From [Ruminococcus] torques ATCC 27756 (GTDB lineage: Bacteria > Bacillota > Clostridia > Lachnospirales > Lachnospiraceae): a stretch of 64,000 nt of DNA. The stretch is from positions 126,713 through 190,712 of the forward strand of contig NZ_DS264356.1 of assembly GCF_000153925.1 (NCBI RefSeq). Direction: 5' to 3'. Positions within the stretch are counted from its first letter, which is position 1; every line of letters begins with the position of its first letter. This document shows positions 43,870 to 53,337 of this stretch, piece after piece. The notes below the pieces were generated by a model. It was given only the letters and a program-made list of their open reading frames with translations, searched no databases and was not told where the DNA came from. The position numbers and the translations under genes are program-made.

Positions 43870-45231
43870 TTACTGCAGCGTCACTTCTATAGTCTGCTCT
43901 TTATACTCTCCGTTTGTCTGAGGAATCTGGATTTTTAACGTCACAGTTGTACCTTTCTCATAGTATTGCAGCTGCTCCTGAAGAGCCTCCATGCTGTCTA
44001 CTGTTATGTCATCAATAGCTGTGATAATGCACCCTTTTGTCATTCCTGCTTTTTCTGCACCGCCGCCTTTTGCAATTTCTGTTACATATACTCCTGCCGG
44101 CATCTCAATCTGCTGTGAAAAGGCATCCGAAACACTGATTCCGGTTATGCCGATAAGGCCTCTTTTATCTTCCGCAACTTTTGTTTTTGTTTCTCTGTTC
44201 ATAAGGTTTTCAATCAAATCACCGACATCACTGATCGGAATTGCATATCCGATTCCTTCCACACTGTCACCTACAAGTTTTGAAGAGTTAATGCCGATCA
44301 CTTCCCCATTTACATTGACAAGAGCGCCTCCGCTGTTTCCTTCGTTGATCGCCGCATCCGTCTGGATCAATTTCACACCGCTTTCCTGTGTATCTCCAGT
44401 CTCTTCATTTGTCATAGAAACAGAACGGTTCAATGCACTGATAACGCCTGTTGTCACAGACTGTCCGTATCCAAGTGCATTTCCGATGGCGATCGCAGGT
44501 TCGCCGACTTTCAGGCTCGTGGAATCACCCAGAGTGGCAACTGAGATTGCATCCAGTGTATCATCCGAAATATTCTCAATAGGCACTGCAATAACTGCAA
44601 CATCATACTGGGCATCTGTACCCTTAATGTTTGCTTCTACAGTTGATTCATCCGTAAAGGCAACTGTAAGAGTATCGCTTCCCGCAACAACATGATTGTT
44701 CGTCACGATCAATAACTCTGTGTCTGTTTTTCCGATAATAATTCCGGTACCTGCGCCTTTTGACTGCTGTTCATAAGTTCCGCCGAAAAAGCTGCGGACT
44801 TCTTCTACCGACATACTTGTGATAGAAACAATAGACGGCATCACCTGATCCACAACTTCAGATACATCAGATGTCACTACGCTGGATGATTTTGAAAGAG
44901 GAGTCCCTTTACTTACCTTATCAGAAGATGCGGTTGTAGATTTTGAAGAGTCAAGCAACCCAAACACCCGGTTTCCAACCACCGTTGTTGTAAGGAAAAT
45001 CCCACTTGAAACAACACCGAATAAAATAGCAAAACCTACGACTGCAACCGTCCGCATCAAATTCTTATGCGGCTTTTTTTCCTTTTTCAAATGATCGCCG
45101 CCCGGCTGCCACTGTGGGGTATTTCCCTTTTGTTCTCCGTTTTGGCTGCCTTCGCTCTGAGAATTCATTCTCTGCCGATCTTCGTTATTTGAATTTTCAT
45201 TTGGATTATAATAATTATATTGATTGTCCAT
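43870..45231 (-). CDS. HtrA/DegP-type serine protease with PDZ domain
   Basis: Surface quality-control protease, 453 aa. A cytosolic N-terminus of ~65 Asn/Gln-rich residues, one TM helix (VAVVGFAILFGVVSSGIFLTT), then a trypsin-like domain with catalytic His (VTNNHVVAG), Asp (QYDVAVIAVP) and Ser (NEGNSGGALV). One C-terminal PDZ domain (IGITGISVSDAFSQQIEMPAG, VYVTEIAKGGGAEKAGMTKG). N-terminal anchoring with a protease outside is the standard Gram-positive layout. SD is weak (GCGGGTAG). Not in an operon. Confidence 0.94.
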   Translation of the reverse strand: MDNQYNYYNPNENSNNEDRQRMNSQSEGSQNGEQKGNTPQWQPGGDHLKKEKKPHKNLMRTVAVVGFAILFGVVSSGIFLTTTVVGNRVFGLLDSSKSTTASSDKVSKGTPLSKSSSVVTSDVSEVVDQVMPSIVSITSMSVEEVRSFFGGTYEQQSKGAGTGIIIGKTDTELLIVTNNHVVAGSDTLTVAFTDESTVEANIKGTDAQYDVAVIAVPIENISDDTLDAISVATLGDSTSLKVGEPAIAIGNALGYGQSVTTGVISALNRSVSMTNEETGDTQESGVKLIQTDAAINEGNSGGALVNVNGEVIGINSSKLVGDSVEGIGYAIPISDVGDLIENLMNRETKTKVAEDKRGLIGITGISVSDAFSQQIEMPAGVYVTEIAKGGGAEKAGMTKGCIITAIDDITVDSMEALQEQLQYYEKGTTVTLKIQIPQTNGEYKEQTIEVTLQ

Positions 45232-45332
45232 AACACTACCCGCTTTCTTTCTTTTTTTCTATGGTCTTATCATAGCGGATTAATGTGATGAATTTGTGTT
45301 TATTCATTTAACAAATATTGAATTGAAAACAC

Positions 45333-45389
45333 AAAAAAAGACCGGACTTAGAAAATGATTGAAAATTTCATCTTTTCTATCCGGTCTTT
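45333..45389 (-). terminator. Terminator of the cohesin-domain gene
   Basis: Perfect 10-bp stem AAAGACCGGA (45337-45346) and TCCGGTCTTT (45380-45389) with a long loop. On the minus strand it is followed by seven T. About 17 bases after the stop codon. Confidence 0.83.
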
Positions 45390-45405
45390 CATTTTATAAA
45401 TCTAC

Positions 45406-46950
45406 TTATAAATCTACAAAATCAATATCAAAGCCATCTTTTTTTGAAGATGTTCTATTGCTTCTGCCTACTGCCTGTTTTTCCTCAGGCTCATCAAACG
45501 CTTCATCGTCGTATTCATTCTCATAATCGTCATCATATCCGACTTCAAAATCATCGTCAAACCCATATTCGTCCGACTCATCGTCCAGATAACCTTCTTC
45601 CTCATAGTCATCGTCGTACTCGTCGTCATATTCATCTTCATACTCGTCGGCATATTCATCTTCATATTCATCCGAATACTCAGCATACTCTTCTGACTCA
45701 TCCGATTCATCATCAAAGTCATCATCGTAATCATCTTTTGCTTTTCCTTTTTTAGCGGACTTTGCACTCAACTTTTTCTCTTCTTCCTCGAATGGAATGT
45801 CGTACTCATCATACAGATCATCTAATTCCTGATTTCGATGGACAAGTTTTACCGCAAATACGATTGCCAAAATCAAGAGAAGCAAAAACAATGCTGCCGC
45901 CGCTACAAGAACAACCATTGTATTTTCCGCTACAAATTCGCCCAGCTTCGCAACTATGCCGCTCTCACTGTCTTTCTTTTTCGTCTCCTCTTTCGGAGCC
46001 TCAAAATACTGATATGTTCCGTCTTCTGTATCGTACTGATAGAAAGATTTTTCACCTGTCCTTGTATTCAATGCATAAATAACATAATATCTGGAATTGG
46101 ACGGATCAGACCATGCCGGGAAGTTTTCTTCCTGAACTGTCATGTCCACTTCCTGATAACTGCTCGGAAGTTTTGCCGACTTCGGTGCATCAACAACGAT
46201 CAAAGATGTTGTATCCGATATTGCAATTTGTGCGAAAGGAGCAAATGTTGCATCCTCTGTATTAAACAGGAAAAATTTTCCTTTTCCTGCGTCATCCATT
46301 AAAAATCCAAGATAAACTCCCGCGTCATTTGCTACAAATTTTCTCTCTTCTCCGTTAAATGTCATCTTTGTCTCAGAATAACCTTCCGGAATATCTGTTG
46401 TCGTAAACGCCTCCGAAAAATGATAATCATTTCCGTCTACAGTCACAACAATATCTGTACTTTCACCTGCCGGTGAATTAGGAGCCGATGTCGGTTCTAC
46501 ACTTGTTGTTCCATCGTCTGCCGCTGCAATCGAAATTGCGGAAGATCCATTGTTCAAATTTAATGTATCTCCGGAAGAAATCGTAGCTGAGCTGCTGCTT
46601 ACAGAAATCTGCGTATTCGCAACCGTAAGAGCTCTGAAAACTACCGCCGTTCTCAGCTCTGTTCCGCCGCCTGTACCTTTATAAGTCAGCGTACCCGCAC
46701 CGTCTGCCGTAAATCCATCGCCGCTGACAAATTCAAGCGCCTTCGGATCATAACTCATTGTAACATCCACACTTCCGATCGTACCGCCTGAACTTTGAAC
46801 AACAAAATCAACGCTCACATTCTCTCCGACTTTCGTTGACGGATCAGAAAACATCAATACGCCATCCGCCGCAAATACCACCGTACTCAACACCGGAATC
46901 ATCAAACATACCGCAATAATAATGCTTGCAAATTTCTTTAATACTTTCAT
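45406..46950 (-). CDS. Membrane-anchored cohesin-domain protein with polyacidic, Tyr-rich cytosolic tail
   Basis: 514 aa. Signal peptide (residues 1-28, cut near VFAAD). Cohesin-type beta domain at about 30-145 (GENVSVDFVV, VTMSYDPKALEFVSGDGF). A Ser/Thr/Pro linker, then an uncharacterised beta-rich region (165-320) with repeated YQYDTEDG/FLFNTEDA turns. TM helix 345-368 followed by basic and acidic residues, giving an outside-in topology. The cytosolic tail of about 145 residues has a core (407-490) that is mostly Asp and Glu with Tyr every three to four residues (DEYEDEYADEYEDEYDDEY). Downstream of the LCP gene in the same direction, 48 nt apart, SD AGAGG. No dockerin partner is recognised in the window. 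Role unknown. Confidence 0.82.
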   Translation of the reverse strand: MKVLKKFASIIIAVCLMIPVLSTVVFAADGVLMFSDPSTKVGENVSVDFVVQSSGGTIGSVDVTMSYDPKALEFVSGDGFTADGAGTLTYKGTGGGTELRTAVVFRALTVANTQISVSSSSATISSGDTLNLNNGSSAISIAAADDGTTSVEPTSAPNSPAGESTDIVVTVDGNDYHFSEAFTTTDIPEGYSETKMTFNGEERKFVANDAGVYLGFLMDDAGKGKFFLFNTEDATFAPFAQIAISDTTSLIVVDAPKSAKLPSSYQEVDMTVQEENFPAWSDPSNSRYYVIYALNTRTGEKSFYQYDTEDGTYQYFEAPKEETKKKDSESGIVAKLGEFVAENTMVVLVAAAALFLLLLILAIVFAVKLVHRNQELDDLYDEYDIPFEEEEKKLSAKSAKKGKAKDDYDDDFDDESDESEEYAEYSDEYEDEYADEYEDEYDDEYDDDYEEEGYLDDESDEYGFDDDFEVGYDDDYENEYDDEAFDEPEEKQAVGRSNRTSSKKDGFDIDFVDL

Positions 46951-46998
46951 ATACTTAACCTCTTTCTGTTTTTTATCTTCCCCTGTTCCGGTTGGATA

Positions 46999-48483
46999 TT
47001 ATTGAACTGTACCTTCCGGAGGTGCTTCGGTCTGTCCGCCGCCGCTGTCTGTTCCGCCATCCGGCACAACCGGAGGTTCTACAGTTGTACCGCCTGTATT
47101 ATCCCCGGTACTGCCATTTCCTCCGACGCCGCCTGTTTCTCCCGAATTTCCGGTATTACCACTGTTTCCGCTCATGCTTCCGTCATCATAATTTCCGCCG
47201 GTGTTTCCGCCTTCGTAGTTACCGCTGTTATCGGTATATCCACTGTCATTATAAGATTCACCGCTATCATATGACGACTGCGATCCTGTTCCCGAAGACT
47301 TCTTTGCACTTGCAGTATACGAAATATTAGAACCGACCGTCTGCACTGTAGACGATGGAACATATCCTGTAATGCCAAACAGGAATTCATGAAGCTTTGT
47401 TACATTCGATACAAGATTATCCGGCACGACAACGCTTCCGATCTCTGAAAGCATATCTGTATACTTATCTTCCGGGAATCCCATATTTCCTACCAGTTTA
47501 TATTCACTGTAAGCTGAAGCATATTTCAAAATCTCCGGCAGCGTAAAACTTGTTGAAACTTGCGGGAACACTTTATCGATGATCTTGTTTAACGTTCCGA
47601 TATCCGCTCCCTTCGCCTTTTCAAACATTTTTTCTATTACAAGGCGCTGACGCTCCGTACGAGTAAAATCTCCGCCTGCCGTAGAACGAATTCTGGCATA
47701 AGTTGTCGCCTGCGTTCCGTCTAATTTCTGAAGGCCTGCACTTTGAAGAAGATTTGCCGCCTTTCCCGCCGAATTTGCCGTTTCAGGAATATATTGATTA
47801 ATATACGGAAGTTCTTCCTCTGTAACTTCAATCTCTATGCCGCCCAACAGATCTACCGCATCTGCGATCGCGCCAAAATCAACCGTCACATAATCCTGAA
47901 TATCAAGATCAAGATTCATGTTCAACATATTGATAGCAAGTACGGGACCTCCGTAGCTATATGCCGCATTACACTTCTGATAAGTTCCTTCTGAAAGATC
48001 AAGCAGCGTGTCTCTGTACACTGACACCATCTTGATTTCCTTTGTCTTATTATTCAAGCTTGCAACGATAATACAATCCGTACGATTTCCTTCTCCCAAG
48101 TCACCGTCTCTTGAATCCACGCCAAACAGTGCAACATTCGTATAACCGTCTCCAAGATCTACATTTTTATTTTTCTTCACTTCTTCATTGATAATGATGT
48201 CGTCCGCTTTAATTGATTTCGTATCAATCTTACTCCACTTCGCATAAACATACATTAATCCGAATGCTAAAAGCGCTGCGATGAAAGCTCCTACGCAGAT
48301 TAATGCGATCTGCCATGGCTTCATCTTATGAACACGTCTCTTTTTGCGCTTCTTTCCTTTTCCTGAAGCGGAAAAATCTTTCCTGCGGGTAACCGGTTTC
48401 TTTGGCTTAGTTGACGTCTCTTTCCCCCTGTGCATTGCTTGCCTTCTGCGGGATGAATTACGCTTCACCTTGTTCTTTGACAT
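46999..48483 (-). CDS. LytR-CpsA-Psr (LCP) family cell-wall glycopolymer ligase
   Basis: 494 aa. Transfers lipid-linked glycopolymers to peptidoglycan at the outer membrane face. Cytosolic Lys/Arg-rich N-terminus, TM helix (IALICVGAFIAALLAFGLMYVYA), LCP domain with the pyrophosphate-lipid-binding residues (VALFGVDSRDG, TDCIIVASLN, VSVYRDTLLDL, ATTYARIRSTAGGDFTRTERQRLVI). The C-terminal 110 residues are low-complexity Ser/Gly/Asn/Thr (SYDSGESYNDSGYTDNSGNY), probably wall-embedded. SD AGGTGAG before the ATG. It is next to a glycopolymer synthesis locus, so it is the likely attachment enzyme for that polymer. Confidence 0.93.
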   Translation of the reverse strand: MSKNKVKRNSSRRRQAMHRGKETSTKPKKPVTRRKDFSASGKGKKRKKRRVHKMKPWQIALICVGAFIAALLAFGLMYVYAKWSKIDTKSIKADDIIINEEVKKNKNVDLGDGYTNVALFGVDSRDGDLGEGNRTDCIIVASLNNKTKEIKMVSVYRDTLLDLSEGTYQKCNAAYSYGGPVLAINMLNMNLDLDIQDYVTVDFGAIADAVDLLGGIEIEVTEEELPYINQYIPETANSAGKAANLLQSAGLQKLDGTQATTYARIRSTAGGDFTRTERQRLVIEKMFEKAKGADIGTLNKIIDKVFPQVSTSFTLPEILKYASAYSEYKLVGNMGFPEDKYTDMLSEIGSVVVPDNLVSNVTKLHEFLFGITGYVPSSTVQTVGSNISYTASAKKSSGTGSQSSYDSGESYNDSGYTDNSGNYEGGNTGGNYDDGSMSGNSGNTGNSGETGGVGGNGSTGDNTGGTTVEPPVVPDGGTDSGGGQTEAPPEGTVQ

Positions 48484-48580
48484 ATTTTCTCACCTATTTT
48501 AGTATATACTTAATCTACATCATACCATGATACAACAAATCTCTACATTATTCAATCATTTCCCCTGAAAAGATTAAATA

Positions 48581-48609
48581 AAAATCCCCAAAGTTCCCCG
48601 GGGATTTTT
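48581..48609 (-). terminator. Terminator at the end of the sugar transferase operon
   Basis: Stem AAAATCCCC (48581-48589) and GGGGATTTT (48600-48608), loop about 10 nt, T-rich on the minus strand after the stem. About 35 bases after the glycosyltransferase stop. Confidence 0.8.
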
Positions 48610-48642
48610 ATCTGCATATTGAGGCTATTTCGCACAATATAC

Positions 48643-49929
48643 TTATTCATATTTTTTTAATTGTTCAAGAATCGTTCTCGCCTTTTCTTCCCATGTATTC
48701 TCTAAAGCCTCTTTATCCAATAACGCCTTATATGTTTCATCTGTTTTCAGCAATATTGCCTTATCTAACTGCTCTAAAAATTCTTTATGGTCATGTCCGA
48801 TCAACACCGATTCATATTTCCTGCATTCGTCCATATCCGTTGTCACGATCGGTTTATTAAGCGCCATATACTCAAATAATTTAACCGGAGAAGTCGCTTT
48901 CGTAATGTCGTTGATCAAAAACGGAATCGTTAAAACATCCATACGGGCGGCATAATTCTGAAGGATCTCATATGGACGCGACCCGCAAAAATGAACGTTT
49001 TTCCATTGATCTGCTCCCGATTTATCATAAGAATCATCATATTTGATTCCAAAAAGTACAACTTGATATTTATTTTCCTGATCAATTTTTTTCAACAGAT
49101 CATAATCAAACCATTTTGCCAGCGCCCCATAATATCCGATAACCGGCTGCCCCTTTTTCAAGATAGACTCAAACTCTTCATCACACTTAAAATTCGGATC
49201 GCACCCATCATGAAAGTGAGCATAATCCACGCCATTACTTGAAAAAGCAAGCCGAACATCTCCTCGCTTTTCAATGACATCTTTCTTCAGCGCCTCGGCA
49301 GTTACAACAACAAAAATATTTTTATCTGTCATAGCCAGATCATACTTTTCTTTTACGTTCACGGGAAGTTCGTCTGTTCCCGCAAGATGCGGATTCAGGT
49401 CGTCAATATACTCATAAACGATTTTATATCCCTGCTGCATATACTCTTTAATCTTTGCCGCAGGCAAAGTCCAGTCTGTTGAATAGAACTGAACATATTT
49501 CGGAGCTTTGCATTTTTCAAGTTCCTGAAAAAGCAGCTTTGAAAATGCTGTATTCGCATAGTTGACCAGATATAAATTATCCGCCTGTTTTTTGATCCGC
49601 TTCACATCATCCGTAAAACGTGTCACTTCATAAAAGACAAGCGTTCTTTGCTTCGCAAAATTGCTGAAAATATGCTGAGGTCTTTGGTACAAAGGCACAT
49701 CCCATCCAAATGAACTTCTCCAGATCACAATCCGATCGTAAGAATTTTTTGAAAGAATCCGGTCGATTCCCTCGATAAATTTCTTTTTATTAACAGCGAC
49801 ATAAATTCTTTCTTTTACAGAAAGCTTTACAAGATAATTAGAATAAATATATCCTGCCGCCTTTTTTATCGTTCCTGCCAACCCATATTTTTTTACAAGA
49901 TTTTTCAATTTACTGATCTTATCTTTCAT
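48643..49929 (-). CDS. Glycosyltransferase, GT-B fold, TuaH-like (copy 1)
   Basis: 428 aa. GT1/GT4-type retaining glycosyltransferase. N-terminal YDRIVIWRSSFGWDVPLYQRPQH is the characteristic YQRPQH element of TuaH-like enzymes. The C-terminal nucleotide-sugar domain has VIGYYGALAKWFDYDLL, FLINDITKATSPVKLFEYMALNKPIVTT with the E-x7-E-like donor motif. No signal peptide. It overlaps the upstream paralogue (49919-51169) by 11 nt with SD GGGAG. Inferred to add a sugar to the surface polymer; specificity unknown. Confidence 0.86.
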   Translation of the reverse strand: MKDKISKLKNLVKKYGLAGTIKKAAGYIYSNYLVKLSVKERIYVAVNKKKFIEGIDRILSKNSYDRIVIWRSSFGWDVPLYQRPQHIFSNFAKQRTLVFYEVTRFTDDVKRIKKQADNLYLVNYANTAFSKLLFQELEKCKAPKYVQFYSTDWTLPAAKIKEYMQQGYKIVYEYIDDLNPHLAGTDELPVNVKEKYDLAMTDKNIFVVVTAEALKKDVIEKRGDVRLAFSSNGVDYAHFHDGCDPNFKCDEEFESILKKGQPVIGYYGALAKWFDYDLLKKIDQENKYQVVLFGIKYDDSYDKSGADQWKNVHFCGSRPYEILQNYAARMDVLTIPFLINDITKATSPVKLFEYMALNKPIVTTDMDECRKYESVLIGHDHKEFLEQLDKAILLKTDETYKALLDKEALENTWEEKARTILEQLKKYE

Positions 49930-51169
49930 TTTTCTCCCATTCTCCCATATACGCTTTCAATTCTGCCGCTTTCACAGACCAGTCATTTTCCCACGCACAC
50001 TTTTTCAGGAGCTCCTTCCGTTTTTCATCCTTGCAGTCGTCCTTACATTCTTCAACCAATGAAACAAATTCCTGTACATTTTGGGCGATTTTTACCGCAG
50101 TATATTTTAAACATTCCGGAAGCGCTGTTGAAACAACCGGTTTCTCCATCGCCATATATTCAAATAATTTAACAGGAGAAGTTGCTTTTGTAATATCATT
50201 GATCAAAAACGGGATAATGCATACATCCCAAAAATGTACATATCCTGCCAATGACTCATAAGGTTTTTTTCCAAAATACTTCACATTTTTATAATCAAGC
50301 AGCCCGCTCTTTTTCAGCGAATCATCATGCTCAATCCCGATCAGGATCAACTGGATCTTCTCATTATCTGCCAGTCTTTTCAAAAGATCATAGTCAACCC
50401 AAGCCGCCAATGCCCCGTAATATCCGACATGCAGCATATCTTCTTTAAGCCACTGTCTGTAGACTTGATCTTCCGTCACGCTCTCCGGTACAAACTTGTC
50501 ACACTCTGCCCCATTGGAAATTTGAACGATCCTCGTCTTTTTATTATTCGACTTTGCCTCTTTATACAGTTTATCCGCAGTCGCTACAGTCAACACATTT
50601 TTTGCTCTTAACAAATATTGATGTCTCGATCGGATCTGCGCGATTTTTTTTCTTGAAATAAGTTCCTCATTAATATCATCTACATACTCATAAATAATCC
50701 GAAATCCAAGTTCTGAATATTGTTTTATTCTGCTTACCGGAACGGTATCAGTAGAATATACCATGACGTATTTCTTTTCTATCTGCTTCAATGCATTTAA
50801 TAAATACTTCCTATAATAATACAGATCCAATACATATACATGACGCGCAATCGGCGTGATACGCCGTCTATCCTTAAAATCTATATCATAATACGAATTG
50901 TATAAAATGAGCGTCTCCTCATCCCCCATATTTCTAAGCATATGCTGAGGACGCTGCATCATTATGTTGTGATATCCAAAGTGATTCTCATAAATAACAA
51001 TCCTGGAATAACCTCTTCTTAAAATCCGATCTATAAGATCTTTCCTCACCCGACTGATCGGCGGATTCCATAAGTCACGCTCTGTTTTCTTCCACTTTAC
51101 GGCAATCATCTTGATTGTTCCGCATATACCCTTTTTTCTGATTTTATTTATGAGTTCTTTTCCCGCCAT
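49919..51169 (-). CDS. Glycosyltransferase, GT-B fold, TuaH-like (copy 2)
   Basis: 416 aa. Tandem paralogue of the preceding entry. Shared elements are MMQRPQHMLRNMGDEETLILY, IIYEYVDDINEE, VGYYGALAAWVDYDLLKRL and PFLINDITKATSPVKLFEYMAMEKP. Clear divergence in the first 50 residues and acceptor half suggests a different acceptor or linkage. SD AGAAAGGAA before the ATG. It overlaps the TagA-like gene end by 26 nt. Confidence 0.86.
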   Translation of the reverse strand: MAGKELINKIRKKGICGTIKMIAVKWKKTERDLWNPPISRVRKDLIDRILRRGYSRIVIYENHFGYHNIMMQRPQHMLRNMGDEETLILYNSYYDIDFKDRRRITPIARHVYVLDLYYYRKYLLNALKQIEKKYVMVYSTDTVPVSRIKQYSELGFRIIYEYVDDINEELISRKKIAQIRSRHQYLLRAKNVLTVATADKLYKEAKSNNKKTRIVQISNGAECDKFVPESVTEDQVYRQWLKEDMLHVGYYGALAAWVDYDLLKRLADNEKIQLILIGIEHDDSLKKSGLLDYKNVKYFGKKPYESLAGYVHFWDVCIIPFLINDITKATSPVKLFEYMAMEKPVVSTALPECLKYTAVKIAQNVQEFVSLVEECKDDCKDEKRKELLKKCAWENDWSVKAAELKAYMGEWEKNER

Positions 51170-51887
51170 GACTTTCCTTTCTCAATTCAAACAAAAACTT
51201 CACATTGCTGTTCCAAAAACGTTTTATACGCTTCGGTTCTTTCGTAATCCTATACAGCCACTCCAAATTATGACGTATAAAAAATGAAGGAGCACGCTGT
51301 TTCTTACCGCTTAAAACATCAAAACTCCCACCGACGCCAATATAAATTCCTTTTCTGTCAGAACGGAAATATTTATGAATCAAAAGTTCCTGCTGAGGAG
51401 CGCCTAATGCGACAAACACCAAATCCGGATCAAGCTCCGTTATCTGCCGCATTACCTTTTCTTTATCCTCTACATATCCATCTGTATATCCGGAAATAAT
51501 GACATTCTTGTACTCTTTCTCAATCCGTCTGACAAAAGAATCCAAAACCTCTCTTTTTGCTCCGAACAAATAAATCGAGCACTTTTTTTCATTTGCATAT
51601 TTAAGCAGTTCCTCACACAATTCCACTCCCGGTATCCTTTCTTTAAAACGGAATCCCAACTGCTCTCCACCCTTTACAATGCCGATACCGTCTGCAGCAA
51701 TCACTGTATTTTTATCCATAAGAACCCGATTCATCTCCGGCATCTTCTTTCCGAGCATAAAAATCTCCGGATTGGCTGTCACAACAAAACAGCCTTTCTT
51801 TTCATCAATCCTTTTCTGCAAAAAATCTAAAAATCTATTTTTACTTCCTCTATATGTTCTCCCATAATATGCTTTTATAGATGCCAT
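51144..51887 (-). CDS. WecG/TagA/CpsF family glycosyltransferase
   Basis: 247 aa, GT26 fold. In teichoic acid synthesis this family adds ManNAc to lipid-linked GlcNAc. Conserved VVTANPEIFMLGKKMPEMN, AADGIGIV, RIPGVELCEELL, IYLFGAKREVLD, LVFVALGAPQQELLI and IGVGGSFDVLSGKKQRAP. The ATG overlaps the sugar transferase stop by one base (TGATG). A UDP-GlcNAc 2-epimerase gene in the same locus could supply UDP-ManNAc, which supports a ManNAc transfer role, but CpsF-like variants use other donors. Confidence 0.92.
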   Translation of the reverse strand: MASIKAYYGRTYRGSKNRFLDFLQKRIDEKKGCFVVTANPEIFMLGKKMPEMNRVLMDKNTVIAADGIGIVKGGEQLGFRFKERIPGVELCEELLKYANEKKCSIYLFGAKREVLDSFVRRIEKEYKNVIISGYTDGYVEDKEKVMRQITELDPDLVFVALGAPQQELLIHKYFRSDRKGIYIGVGGSFDVLSGKKQRAPSFFIRHNLEWLYRITKEPKRIKRFWNSNVKFLFELRKESHGGKRTHK

Positions 51888-53233
51888 CACTTCTTTTCCT
51901 CGAACCCTTCCGTACTCTCTTTTACAAAAAGTATTTTTCCTGTCATAATGATCAATTTCAAATCGAGCAGAATCGAATAATTCTGTATATACATCAGGTC
52001 AAGCTTCAGCTTATCATACGCTGTCGTATTATATTTTCCGTAAATCTGAGCATATCCTGTAAGTCCGCCCTTGACTTTTAGTCTGTAAGAAAATTCCGGC
52101 ACTTCCGCCGTATACTGCTCTACATGCTCCACCCTCTCCGGACGAGGACCTACAACGCTCATATCTCCTTTTAAAATATCAATAAACTGCGGCAATTCAT
52201 CAATTCTGGTCTTTCTTATAAATTTTCCGACAGGGGTGATCCTTTCGTCATCTTCTTTTGCCGGTATGACTTCCCCCTCTTTTTCCGCATCTACGATCAT
52301 ACTTCGGAATTTATGAATTTCAAATACTTTTCCCCCGATCGTACATCTTTTCTGCCTGAAAAAGACAGGACCTCCATCATACAATTTGATCGCGATTCCG
52401 GTAATAAGCATAATTGGAGATGTTATCACCAGCATAAAAACAGAAATAATAATATCCAATGTTCTCTTTACAAACTTTTGTTCAAAAGTAAACCCATTAT
52501 TACGCGACAGCAATAATGGAGTGTCAAAAAAATGAATATTTTCGGAGCTGCGAATAATAATGTCCGAAATTTTCGGTGTAATATACGACCGGATTCCTTC
52601 TGCATAACAAAACTTTACTAATTTATTACGCAAAGGAGAATGTATATCACAGAGAAATACCGCGTCAAACTTCTTCATTTCTTCTGTGATACGATCCCAG
52701 CCTTCTTCTACATTCATGGATTCTTTTATATTATATCGATCTTTTCTTGAATTTACTTTTCTCAAAAAGGATGTCGGATCGTATTCTTCATATAACAGTA
52801 GAATATCTCTGGGCGGAAATAGTTTTCTGAAAATCCAATTTACAACTAATGTCCACACTAAAATAACCCCGACATCAATAAATGTCAGAACGATCATAGC
52901 TTCAACAGGAATGAATTTCGCCGACAAAAGAACTGTCTCCAAATAAATCAGCACATTTGATGCCAACAAAGCAAGCGTCTGCGACAACATTAAACTGCTG
53001 CTTTTTAAATATCCGATCTTCATTCCGCCTAAAATATAAGAAAAAACCGTAAAAAAGAACGCGTAAAACGCAGCCATCATCAGATAGCCTTTATAATAAA
53101 ACGGAAAAACAATTCCATCGTTATAGTTTTTATCCCATATATGAATGAAAAAGAATATCAATATCGCCAATAATAATATATTAAATCCAAAACGTATCAG
53201 CCTCTTATACTGTTCCAGCTTCCCAGTATGCAT
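51887..53233 (-). CDS. Polyprenyl-phosphate sugar-1-phosphate transferase (WbaP/PglC type)
   Basis: Initiating enzyme: moves a sugar-1-phosphate from a UDP-sugar onto undecaprenyl phosphate. 448 aa. Four or five TM helices in the first 150 residues, a Rossmann-like middle domain, and the C-terminal catalytic domain (VKRTLDIIISVFMLVITSP helix-break, FFRQKRCTIGGKVFEIHKFRSM, RKTRIDELPQFIDILKGDMSVVGPRPE in pieces, KGGLTGYAQIYGKYN). Own strong promoter upstream, so it starts a four-gene operon with TagA-like and two TuaH-like genes. Donor sugar not assignable. Confidence 0.93.
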   Translation of the reverse strand: MHTGKLEQYKRLIRFGFNILLLAILIFFFIHIWDKNYNDGIVFPFYYKGYLMMAAFYAFFFTVFSYILGGMKIGYLKSSSLMLSQTLALLASNVLIYLETVLLSAKFIPVEAMIVLTFIDVGVILVWTLVVNWIFRKLFPPRDILLLYEEYDPTSFLRKVNSRKDRYNIKESMNVEEGWDRITEEMKKFDAVFLCDIHSPLRNKLVKFCYAEGIRSYITPKISDIIIRSSENIHFFDTPLLLSRNNGFTFEQKFVKRTLDIIISVFMLVITSPIMLITGIAIKLYDGGPVFFRQKRCTIGGKVFEIHKFRSMIVDAEKEGEVIPAKEDDERITPVGKFIRKTRIDELPQFIDILKGDMSVVGPRPERVEHVEQYTAEVPEFSYRLKVKGGLTGYAQIYGKYNTTAYDKLKLDLMYIQNYSILLDLKLIIMTGKILFVKESTEGFEEKK

Positions 53234-53278
53234 CGCTATATACTCCTCTTTTCTTCTGCATTGTTCTATATCTGTTAG

Positions 53279-53307
53279 ATTATAGTATATCTTGTACCTT
53301 TTTTCAA
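53279..53307 (-). promoter_or_regulatory. Promoter of the sugar transferase operon
   Basis: Minus strand -35 TTGAAA (53302-53307), 17-bp spacer, perfect -10 TATAAT (53279-53284), about 45 nt before the start codon. Confidence 0.82.
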
Positions 53308-53337
53308 GGTTTCATCATTTTCTACATTTTTATTTAA

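Noticed and set aside
45590..45730. Repetitive DNA that at first looks like a tandem repeat or CRISPR-like array
   Set aside because: The periodicity comes from Asp-Glu-Tyr codons within one coding sequence. Units are short and imperfect with no spacers. No CRISPR array was seen in the window.
45468..45767. A 99-codon Met/Thr-rich open frame and an antisense His-rich frame over the acidic repeat region
   Set aside because: They are other-frame readings of the repetitive GAY/GAR/TAY codons of the cohesin-domain gene and have no convincing SD.
48484..48540. Inverted repeat ATCATACCATGAT upstream of the LCP gene as a possible operator
   Set aside because: Arms of only five bases around a three-base centre in AT-rich DNA, no second copy seen; too weak to report as a site.
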